Position numbers and translations under genes: made by a program. Shown one piece after another: positions 26,401 to 38,400 of a stretch of DNA of 64,000 nucleotides. The notes beneath the pieces were generated by a model. The model was not told where the DNA came from. It made no database searches and was given only the letters and a program-made list of their open reading frames with translations. Numbering within the stretch: the first letter of the stretch is position 1; each line of letters begins with the position of its first letter. This DNA is from Oxyruncus cristatus (taxonomy: Eukaryota > Chordata > Aves > Passeriformes > Cotingidae). Location: the NCBI GenBank assembly GCA_013399855.1, contig VXAY01001093.1, positions 186,463 through 250,462 of the forward strand, read 5' to 3'.

Positions 26401-29400
26401 TGACATGTTAATCTTTGGGAAGTCACACTTTTGGCCTGTATTTGTATAGTATGCCTTAAAATTGTGGTCTACGGATTTATGTACCACACCCCTCTCTTTT
26501 TTTTTTTCCTTCTCTTTTATAAGTGCTCTGGTTTGGGTACTTTTATATCCAGTTGAAGCTAGAGATCATGATTTGTATTTCTTGTTTGATGGGAATTTTT
26601 GTTTGTGTTTGAAAGCATCATAAGTTAGATGTTAACTATATGACACTGTATTTTCCAGAAGATACCAAAGATACAGAGGTTCCTGCAGTACCTCAAAATA
26701 GCCAATTGACCTGGAAGCAAGGCAGACAGTTACTGCGACAGTAAGTAACGTTGTTGAATATTGGTGTATTCAAACTTTTCTTGCAGTATGAGGAGCTGTA
26801 TATATTTATACCTGTATTATTATACGCTTACTCTATGTAACAGAGTAGTTGAGGGTGGGCAAATAGTGGTTTGTTTTCCAGGACTTCGCAGTCTTGAGCT
26901 TTTAGCAGTATAGATTAAGGTTTTCCATGTGAGATGGATAGCATTGAAACTTGTTTTTCAGTATATGATGTAATAGTGGCATTCATTTTTAACACTGAAT
27001 ACTAAGTTTCCTTTTTTCTCAAATGTGCCTTCCTCTTTCTTCTCTGAATGCAACTAGGTATCTGCAGGAAGTAGGATATACAGATACAATATTGGATGTA
27101 CGCTCACAGAGGGTAAGGTCTTTGCTTGGGCTCTCCAATTCTGAACCAAATGGTTCTGTAGAGACAAAGAACTTAGAACAGATCCTGAACGGTGGTGAAT
27201 CTCCTTCGTCAAAACAAAAGGGACAGGAAATCAAAAGGTAAGAGAAGAGATAACCAATGCATAAAGTTTGTTTTTCTTAATCGTTGGTCAGTGCAAATTG
27301 AACTTTCAGCTGGAGAGTCTCTGAACACTTGCAAGCGTAGCTAACCATGAATGATTATGAACTTAACTGAACTGATTATACATAGGAATGTGTACATTAC
27401 ATACGTATATGTATATTATACTAATATATACAGAAAAATGTGTACTGAAGTTCAATTATGTCATGTAAACACTTTGGAGTTGTTATTTTAAGGAAAGATT
27501 CTGCTGAGTGTTGCTTTTGTAATAAGGACATAGGCAGCTGTAGAAACTTCTTCATACAACCGTTTCTTGTTTTGCTAGCTTTAAAGCTCTTAAGCTGTCA
27601 GGTAGCAATTTCATTTAATCTGGTTAATCTTCTAAATCTCTTCAGCAAGTAAAATGGATTCTCTCTGTTTTTAATTATGTAGGAATTCTGGTGATGTTCT
27701 TGAAACATTTAACTTCTTAGAAAATGCAGATGATAGCGATGAAGAAGAGGAGAATGACATGATAGAAGATATTGCAGAAGGAAAAGAAAAGCATCGGATA
27801 AATAAGAAACACAAAGTAAAAAAATCTTTTGTTTTTTCTTTAAATAGATCTGAAATTCCCTTTGAAAAGGGAATTTTTTTCCCCCCAGATGATATAAATA
27901 TGTAAAGTGTTTGTTGCACCTTTGTTATCTGAATGAATTGTAAGCAGATACGTTATTAGTCAATTTGGTGGTTTAATTAATGTATTACATAGAAAAATTA
28001 AAAACAACCAACCAACCTGTTCGCAGGTGTGAATTTGCAAATGTGAATTAATTGATGAATTGCCCATCTCAGCTTCTCTCCATACTTTGAGTCCCTTTAT
28101 GAGGCAAATTTAGCACAATACATTGTGCATCCTTTCTGAGTTTTGGAGAAGGTAGGGATGATTCCGTAGAGAAAATAAGGTTATATAATGTGAAAAAAAA
28201 ATTACTTCCACATCAAATACATGTTTAAAACTTCCTTTCAGGCAGTTTTTTACTAAACAAATTAAAAGCCTAGCAGAGACTTGTCTCAAATCACCTTTTG
28301 TTTAAGGTTCAATTAAGTTTTGTTGAGTTTTATTTTTGTCTTCAGTTTTCCATTCTGTGAGCAGCTTTCTAGGTAGGATAGACTGTTACCTGTCCTGTTT
28401 TAATTCTTTGTCCTGTACTGAAAGCCTCCTTGTCTTTGGGGTTTCTTTATGTAAAAACATTGATTTATGAATGTTTTACTGACAGTTTTGTTACTTTTTA
28501 CTCAGAACTGTATTCTGTAGCATGATGACCCTCTGACTGCTTTGGATTTTCTTAAGTAGTTGGCAGCATTATCTTGGCTTGATGCAAGTGTTCATGTCCC
28601 AGCTTCACTTGTTAGGAAGGAGTTCCCACCATGCCTTTGGTATTAACTTGTACTTCTGTTAAACAGATTAATCAAGCCATCAGTTGAATCTCTTTTGTTT
28701 GAAGGCAGTAGGTAGTCTGATAAAAAGATTATCGACTAAGTAAATCTCTAAGCACACATGGAGATACTATGCTACTTGATTTTTTACAAAACTTGTTTTT
28801 CTATAGAAAGCAGAAGGATCATTTATAGTTATCTTTATAGAAATAGTCTGTTTCTGCAAAAGTGAGAATATTGTGCAAATAATAGAAAATTAACCCCACA
28901 TGGAAATTTTTTTCACCTGAAGAATGAAATAAAACTTTTCACTGATGCCTTGGCAGGGGGGTTGTTTTGTTTAAAGTGAAGATGTGGTACAAATACTAAA
29001 AAGACACTTGTCTTAAAACTTTTCCAAATTTATTCTTAAAACTGAAATAGAACTGGAAAGCAAAAAGGGAAAAAGGCTCCTGGACCAATAGACAGCTGAG
29101 TTTGTTTGCAAGGCTTCTCTGCAGACAAATTGATAGTGCAAGAAAATCAACAAAATTTTCTAATTGTTACATGTTAAATAAAAAAAAAGTGAGGACTGGG
29201 ATGTATGGGATTGTTTTTGTTGCTAAAATTAGTGTCAGTGTTCTTTTTATTTCCTACTGATCACTAGACTGCACTGCTTTCTTTTTTTTTTCTTAGTAAG
29301 CGAGCTGAGATGTCTTTTTCTGCATTTCACATTGAAAAATGTTTTCCCCTGCAACCAATTACTCAGCGAAAATAATCTATATCTCTTCTAACCTAAATGA

Positions 29401-32400
29401 CTAGAAAATCTGTTCATGATTTGAACACAGAAAAATGTTTATCTGCTTGCAGATTGGTAATGAAGGTTTAGCTGCTGACCTTACAGATGACCCTGATACT
29501 GAAGAAGCTTTGAAAGAATTTGACTTTTTAGTGACAGCTGAAGATGGTGAGGGAGCTGGAGAAGCTCGAAGTTCAGGAGATGGAACCGAGTGGGGTAAGA
29601 TGCTAACAAAAGCATTTAGAAGTAAGGGAATACTTGTTCATGGTAGTACATAAGAGTTGCAATACCTGCTAAAATGGTGTGGATGTGTGGATGATTGTGA
29701 TGTTCAAATGTTAATGCTTAGAAAATGGTGTAACGTATACTGAAACTTTCATATATATATATATGTATATGCTGTCGTAGTTGCTACAAATACAAGTATA
29801 ATTATATTTTTCAGGTTTTGTTTTTGATTCCAAAACTAAGATGAGAATATTTTTTTTTTGTTAAATAAGAAAGGCTAGGATTCTGAATGTTTTTATACCT
29901 GTATTAAATTTGCTTTCAAATATAGATATATTTTTTTCCTATTTGTTTCTTATCAGGACTTTTAAACTTTTTGTACTTAAATTTCTTTGGTATACTTGAA
30001 AAATGGGTACTAAAAAGTATTTTTAGTTTTTCTCACTGAGATTTTTGGATGTTGTTGCTTATATGGCTTGCATTAGTAAAAAAAAAAAAGACAAAACGTT
30101 TGTAATAGCCCAACATTTTAGTAGTAATTTGATGTGAAACAAAATATGTTAAGTCAGAAACTCCTGCAACCTACATGTTTCAAAAGAAGAAACTGAAAGG
30201 AGAAAATTTGTGTAGGAAAAAGAAGTGACCCATGTAATTAATATCTGCCTTTAAATGGTAAATTGAAATCTTAATTTCTGAACTGTGATACAAGCAATTT
30301 TGTAGTTACATACTCTTTAAGTCTTTAATTATAAGCCCCAAAGTGGCACTAGATCATGTTTGACCATTTTATGTCATTGAGACAATGAAGTTATACTTCA
30401 GTAAACACCTCGGTGAGCAAAGAGAATGTAAAGATCTACAGAAATGAAAACAATGGCACATCTTCCAGGAAAATAATCCAGTCTTGATTTTGAAGGTATC
30501 AAGGAGTAGAAAGCATTCCCTCCTGAAAACTAGTAGTAGGAGTTAGTCACCTTTATTTTTAAAACTCAGTCTTATTTCTAGTTGGAAAAGGAAGCCGAAC
30601 AAACTTACCTTCAGTTTTGGTAATAACTGTCTATTTTTAGTAGAATTTTAGTTGCTTGGTGTTGATCCCCTTTGAAGTTGCTGTGATTTGATCTGTTTCT
30701 TGATCATCTTTTTATTTAGGCACACAGGCAGATCTCTTGGTGTAAGAACCTGAATCCAAGTTTTCTACTTTGTTTGCAACATTCCTTCAAATATATAGTG
30801 ATGCAGAATGTTCTGGTTCTAGCATCAGTCTTACTGCTATTGTATATAAAAGGAAATATTGTTTGATACTATAACTCATGCAGTCAGAAGATTTATCCAT
30901 TTTTGCCACAGCAGACTGATGAAACTTACTGAACTAGCTTGTCCATTGAAATTCCAAGTCATTGTTCCCAAGATTACTTTCCAGTGTGTTCTACCTCTGT
31001 CATCTCCTCAGGTCATTACCTGATTTTTTTGTGTCCATTTTAGCAGTCAAATTGACCCACCACAATTGTCATAGAGCAGTTTGAATGCCTTTTATTAGTG
31101 TTTAAGTGAACCTATAGCAAAAGTGACAACTGATTTAAATGTAGTTCATTCCATTGTTACCAAAAAAATCATGTCTGAGAGAAGGAAGTGGGAAGGAAGA
31201 AATAAAACATAAACCTACTCTTCATCTAAGTATGTGTTCTGAGTTTTGCCATATGAAGACAATATCCACAAGTTTATTGTTTATTTTCTGCAAACTTACT
31301 ATTTAAATGAGTCAAAGACAAACTTCCAACGGTAGTAGCACTGTTTTTTTCACATCGTGTCACTGATTGTAGTGCAGTTGTTCTTTTCATAAGTGGATGT
31401 TTAAGGATACGGTCTATCAGATCCTGGGGTTAAGCGTTACTTTTTTAAAGATCAGTGTGTAAATACGACAAGGCTTCTTTATTAAACTACCACAAATAAC
31501 ATTTTAAATATTGTCCCAGTTAAATGCTTTCTAAAATAATACATTGCCTAAACCAATTTATTTTAGCCTGTCACATTATTTGGAACTTTATGAAACTGTT
31601 GTTACTGGAAATCTCCAAGTCTGTACATTCGGTTGTTTATTTTGAGGGGGAACTTCATTTAAATGAATACTTACCATGACTTTCTAAACAATTGCATCAA
31701 CCGTGCACATCAGTATTTGTTAAAATTCAAATTTTTCTTCATGATGTAATAGTTGCTCTGTTCTGTTTCCATAGTTTTTATTTTTCCCTGTTTTAATTTT
31801 CCTGTTGTTAGCATCCTTCTCTTGCAAAGGTTTAAGCATTCCGAAAAAAATGCAAATGTTTACATCTCTGTTTATTTATAATGCTTTTGTTTATTATCTG
31901 GAAACCAAACTTCTGATGTTTAGACTAAACATATTGCCTAGTCTTCCTTTATTAATATTTTTAATATTTATCTGTCGGAAGTATTATCTGTAGGTCTAAC
32001 TTAAAATATGCTAAAATATTTCATTGCCAAATTCAGTATTTACGTTTTTGCTATTGGAGACTTCTGCAAACCAGCCAAATGAGTGCTGTGAAGTTTGGGT
32101 TCTTTTTTTTTGTTTCCTATAGTACAGCTTTTTATGGACACATTCTTTTTTGTAAGTCCCTCAGTTAACATACGTTGAGTATTAATTTAATTTCAAACAT
32201 TGCAATTTAATGTGTCCTGTCATGTGACATGTTTTACTTAGGAACAGCTTATCTTCAAAATAGTGAAAGATGAGCAAGTTCAAGCAATGTTCAATGAAAA
32301 GTCAAAGTATGTGACACACTAAAAAAAAAAATTGTACAGTTTTAGATTGAAAAATTTATAAATGTCTTGTGGTGATTTATTATAAAGAAAAATGCATATA

Positions 32401-35400
32401 TAACTTGAGTTTACTTCAGCAAAAAGGAATAAATACATATTGTTATATATTGTGCTACGTATTGTTATATATTGTGCTACGATTTAACGTACCTGATTTT
32501 CTTTTTGTTCTCCTTATGGTTTCAAAGACTGTGTGTTCATCACTGGATTTCTCATCTCCGTGAAACACCAAAGTTCTCTTTGCAGATGGACCATGAGTCA
32601 GTGAATGACTGACTGTGCCCAGAATTCTGGGAGGCAGACTGTGACTGAAATTCAGTCTCTTGGGTCATCTTCTAAATATTTAAAAAAACCCAAACAATAA
32701 AAACAAATTAAAAACAGCCTTTCTCCCCAAAATTATAATGGTTAGTGGACATCCTGTATCCTCTGTGCTATTCTGGTGTCAGTTTAGTGTAGGTATAAAC
32801 ACTGTAGGCAATTTGAGGAAGTTCACTATTAGCGGGGAATTAGAGATCTTCTAGTTACATGGCTCTGTTCTGAAACAGATAGTTTATCTAGGCATACCAG
32901 AGAGAAACACTGCTGGGTTTTCCTAAAAACCTTGTTTGAAATCCATTTCGCAGCCTCCTTAGATAACCAGAGTTAGTGTTTTATCTGGTTTTCTATTTTC
33001 AACCTACATTTCAGCAGCCAACAGTGTTGGTTTTGAATATTCGTTTGTAGGCTTGTGCTTTTTCTGTTGACTGAATGAGCCCACAGCTCCTTCAAATTGT
33101 TTGTCTTGATATTTAATGTCCTATTTGTTTTGCGCTCTACAGACATTTCTAAACCTCCAGTGTAGAACACAGACTATGTTACTTCAATTATGTCATCACC
33201 TGCGCTGAAATGTGTGGAGAACTCCTGCTTTAATACACTGCACCTTTTAAAATGTACCAAAATGACTTTTTTACAACAGCATTGCATTGCTGCTCCATGT
33301 GGTCATCTTCTGGTTCAGTTTAATTCCTTAATCCTTCTCTGCAATACTTCACCTAGCTGATTATTTTCATTTTATTAATGGTGCTTTGGATTTTTTAAAT
33401 TAATTTTAATTTGGGTCTAACTGAATTTCTTTTAATTGAGTTTTAGGGTTTTTTATTTTTTTTTCCTGATTTTCTTCCTCTTTTGATTGAGCATATCCTC
33501 TGACTTATCTTTCTGTGCCTCTTGTGTTTCCTGACTAATCACTGTACCTGTAAGTGTTTTGGTGCAGTGATTGTAAAGATCATAAAGACCTTTGTGTTTG
33601 CAGTTTGGTAGTTGTAGCTGCAGTTTGGTGTAGGATGTCATTGTTCCTTTTTCCTCTCCACGAGTCTTCGTGGTCAGCTCAGGGGACTCTGCCATTATGC
33701 TGCTGGTTTCATGCTTTCACTGCCCTTGCCATTTCTGTATTGATCTCCTTGATCAAGACTTTGTCCTGTTTGAATGACGGTAGATGCGTCAGTATCCTAG
33801 GGGTATCTGTGCGCTCCTTCGTTGTCACGTTATGTCATGAAACATGTACTTGGAATAACTCCTATTGTGTTGCACCCTAAACGCATGTTTTCTTGTTTCT
33901 GCTGTGTATGACTCCTCTGGTGCACTTTTATGACTATAACGGTTATAACTTCAAAAATTGATACAATCATATTGTAGGTATGATTGGAAGTTGAGAACTG
34001 AGGAACTGAGTTTTATGCCTAAAGAATTTGTGGGCGTAAAGCTAAACTGGCACACAAATCAAGTTTGCTGCCTAGTTGTCTACTAGCAGAAGTGCTTCCG
34101 CAAATGTTATGTTTGCTTTGTCTTAGAAACAGGTTTATCCTTTTACTGATTCTAAGTTTCCAGAAATATTTGAGATGGATAGTTTAGAAAAGTGGAGACT
34201 CGACTTTTCATAAAGAATAATTAATTCTGCAATGTTTGTCAAACAGAAAAAGATATGTCTTCTGAAACTACTGTGGAATGTTGTATTTCTGCTAATTATG
34301 ATTTAATTTCTGGAATGCAGTAGGATGTCCACCTGTGTGAATTACTTTTCTTCATCTTTATGTAAAAAACTGTAGTTATAGACTTGTTTCTCTGGTTCAG
34401 TATAGGACCAAGGTTTTTTTCTTGTGCATGTAGAATGAATGAGAAAGGATGCATGATGGTCTGTCTTCATGAATAAACTGGCTTTGATTTACTCAAGCTT
34501 GCATTTTCATGAGAGATATAGCATGAATACTTTTATTTGCTTATTCAACACTGGCTGAATAATTTCTTAACACTGTCTTTCTAAAGATGCAGTAATTGTT
34601 TCTGAACACCAATGAATTGTGTATTTTGAAGTATTTAACATAAACAACTACTTATGAAGCTTGATTTGTTTGCTCCTTAGTAACAAATTAACATACAATT
34701 TACAAATATGTAACTGATAATATACAGTGCCTTGGAAACTGTATGAAATGAGTCTTTTATAAACTTAAAACTGAGACTGCACCTTTAAAGTAAAGATTTA
34801 TTAATATCTTTGTTAGTGCTGTTATACAGCTATGATAGTAAATCACCAACAGCTTGCATTGCCAATTGCTGATTTTTTTTCTTTTAATAATATGCTGCAT
34901 GTAGACAAAGATGACCTGTCCCCAACTGCTGAGGTTTGGGATGTAGACCAGGGGCTAATAAGTAAACTGAAGGAACAGTACAAGAAGGAACGAAAGGGGA
35001 AGAAAGGGGTAAAGAGTAAGTGCAGATTCTGAATCTTGTAATGCAACACTTTTTTTCCTATCTATATAGAAGACATTTTTTCTCACAAGTTCTGTTTTTG
35101 TTTTTGTTTTGTTTTTTTTTTCATTAAACATCATTTTCTGTAATGGGGGCAACCAACTTTAACTTTCTACCTGCTGAATGTGTGAATATGCCAAAACCTT
35201 TGACAGCCATTTCCTAAAAGAGAAATGTTGAAAACACAAAAATTCAAAGCTTTTAGTTCTCTTCACCTATTTAATCTTGAAATATAAGTGTAAAAATATT
35301 GAAAAACTTGAATTTTGAGGATATTCCTATTCTAAGAAGTTTTCTGAAAGATTTAAAGTTTATCTGCTTCTTAAAGTATAATACTGTGATATTGTTCTGG

Positions 35401-38400
35401 GAAGGATGGGTGTTGAGGTCATTTTTGGTGGGGGTGGTGTCGAGTTTTTTGTTGCTTTTTTTTAATATGAGCTTGAATCAAGCTATAATTACTATTTATG
35501 GACTTGTAATTATTTTGCAGTCCTAGGCATTCAGAATAAAATGTCTATAGTGCAAATATGAACTTTTTGATGGCTTTTTTAATGATATAATCTTTATTTT
35601 ATGGCGCCCTTCAATTTTCTGTGCAACTACCACATTTTGGTTGACAGCTCTTTACTCCTTACGAGTTTTCTGACCAGCTGAGCTATTTTAACCATGTAAG
35701 TTAAACCAAATTTCAGTGTTGAACAACCTGATAAAAATGTTTTTGGAAATTATATTATGAACTACACAAAGTTCTTAGTGGATAAAGTATTATTAAATCT
35801 ACGTCATCATAGAATGGCTTGGATTGGAAGGGACCTTAAAGATCATCTGGTTCCAACCTAATCTACTTTAGATTAGATATTAGGAAGAAATTCTTTACTC
35901 TGAGGGTGGTGAGGCACTGGCACAGGTTGCCCAGAGAAGTTGTGGATGCCCCATCCCTGGAAGTGTTCAAGGCCAGGTTGCATAGGGTTCTGAGCAACCT
36001 GTACCAGTGCCTCACCACCCTCAGAGTAAAGAATTTCTTCCTAATATCTAATCTAAACCTACTCTCTTTTAGTTTGAGGCCATTCCCCCTTGTCCTATCA
36101 CTATATGCCCTTGTAAAAAGTCCTTCTACATCTTCTCCCTTCAGGTACGGAGAGGATGCAATTAGGCCACCCCAAAGCCTTTTCCAGGCTGAACAATCCC
36201 AATTCTGTCAGCCTCTCCTCATAGGAGAGGCTCCATCCCGCTAATCACCTTGGTGGCCCTACTCTGGACTCACTCCAGCACGTCTGTGTGCTGGGAACCC
36301 CAGAACTGTACACAGCACTCCAGGTTGGGTCTCACCAGAGCAGAGGAGAGGGGCAGAATCCTCTGCCTCACCCAGCTGGCCACGCTACTTTGGATGCAGC
36401 CCAGAACGTGATTGTCTTTCTGGGCTGCAAGTGCACATTGCTGGCTCATGTCCGGCCTCTCACCCACCAGCACCCCCAAGTCATTCTCAGCAGGGTGCTC
36501 TCGATTTGTTCATTCCCAGCCTATATTGATACTGCGGGTTGCCCCAATCCAGGTGCAGCACCTTGTGCTTGGTCTTGTTAAAGCTCCTGAGATCGCCATG
36601 TATCCGCTTCTTGAGCTTGTTCAGGTCCCTCTGGATGGCATCCTATGTCACTTCAGAGAAGCTCCTATGCTTGCAGTGTTTTTAAAGTATATTTTAACAG
36701 TTTCTGGCAATATATAGTAAAAAAATTCTTTTCCTCAATTTGAAAAATTGTGTGAGTATGTACTAACTAAATTAAGTGATAATTAAAATATTACACTTCA
36801 TGCAGATTTCTGTAATCACTAAGATTTGAATTTGCTTTGTGACACCTAACAGTTACACTTCAGTTAGTGCATGTTGATTATTTTTTTCAGCAGTTTTGCA
36901 TGACTTGCACACACACACATGAACATAAAATCTTTGATGAAGCAAAGATTTTTACCTAGTCTGTGGTATGATTAGAGCTTACAGGACTAATCTGCATGCT
37001 AATGGGTATCATCATTTAACATGTAAATCAGCAGTTGACACCAAATTCACATGAAGTGTTTGGTAGGGTTGGAAACTTCACACCAGAATGGTTCTTATTA
37101 AATTTCACATTTTAGACTTTTGGAAGCACAGTGGCTGCAAAATAAGAAAGTTTTCTTCATCTAAAGTAATTTTCAAATCTTCTTTTGCTCACACAAGAGA
37201 ATATTTAGGAAATCAACTAGGTGTCACAGTGCGGTGAGGTCATGAAAGTCATTGTTTAGGTTTTGAGTTTTAAATTCCCCTTTGGGAAACCTTGACCTTA
37301 TGTAGTTTCCCAAGGTGGTTTGAGAGATTTCTTGCTTGTCACATTCATGACAGTAGTTTCTAATTAAAAACTTACCTCTAAATCCCTGAACTAATTGAAT
37401 GAGAGAACTCCACACACATTCAAGGTTAGGCAGGTGTATTTCAATTCTGTTTGCATCACAGATTTGTTTTCTCAGCTTTTTAACATTCTGAGACTGAAAA
37501 TAATGTTGAAGGCCTTCTTTATTCTTGCTTCTCGTGTCTGATCATTTGGGAACTTCATTCTGGATACTCATCTCTTCCTTTGCTCTTCAGTGTTTTGTCA
37601 GACTTCTATCAGAATTTATTTTGAGCACTGTCAGAACTTACCTGCATGGTAGTAAATATGTATCATCATAAACATCAAACAAATGTGCATTAACTGTCAT
37701 CCCTTGCAATACTTTGAAGACAGCATAATAGAGCAGACATTCTAATGGTTTCTTTTGTTGGATATGCATCTGGTAACTACCATAATCTACGTTTAGACTG
37801 TAGCTACATTTAGACTGCAGTTAGACAGGGTAATCATAGCCCTGACCCCAGGTAGGGAAACTTTCATCCAAATGTCGACATAAATAAGTGAACAGAAGTA
37901 GATCTGATTCTATTTTGGTATTTCTCTAGTCTGTATTCATTTTTTTTTTTTTAGGTAGAACACCTTAATTTAGGTCATATTCTGTCAGCACATATGTTTC
38001 TCTTTTTGGTGGGGAGGAGGAGTGTGTCTGTCATGACAGTCGCCATGTTATGTGGGAATACTACCTCTTTGTAACAGTCTTTATAAAGCCCACCAAAATA
38101 TCAACAGAAATCCACTACTCCACACTGAAATTTACTTCATAATATCAGCTGTAAAATAATGAAAAAGCTGTTAATTGAAGAGCTCCCAAGTTTGATAAGA
38201 TCAGTTTTGGCAGGTAAATTGGGATGTTTTTCAGATATAGCCTGTCACATTTGCAGGACAAAATAGTGCATGTGTTGTATATCTCATTTTGTACTATCAG
38301 GTGTTCTCAGCAATTTGAAAAATAGTTTTCACATCTTAAAATGTATGTGTATATCACTGCTGAAGCGGAAATACTCCTTCTGTTTTTCCTTAGTTTTCTT

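Noticed and set aside
27019..27234. Antisense reading frame over exon 5 (and similar antisense frames over exons 6, 8, 13 and 18)
   Set aside because: They mirror real coding exons on the + strand, and none shows an independent domain.
35906..36717. Frames of 97-112 codons in intron 8
   Set aside because: They lie within or run just out of the rearranged CR1, and their translations match CR1 in part only.
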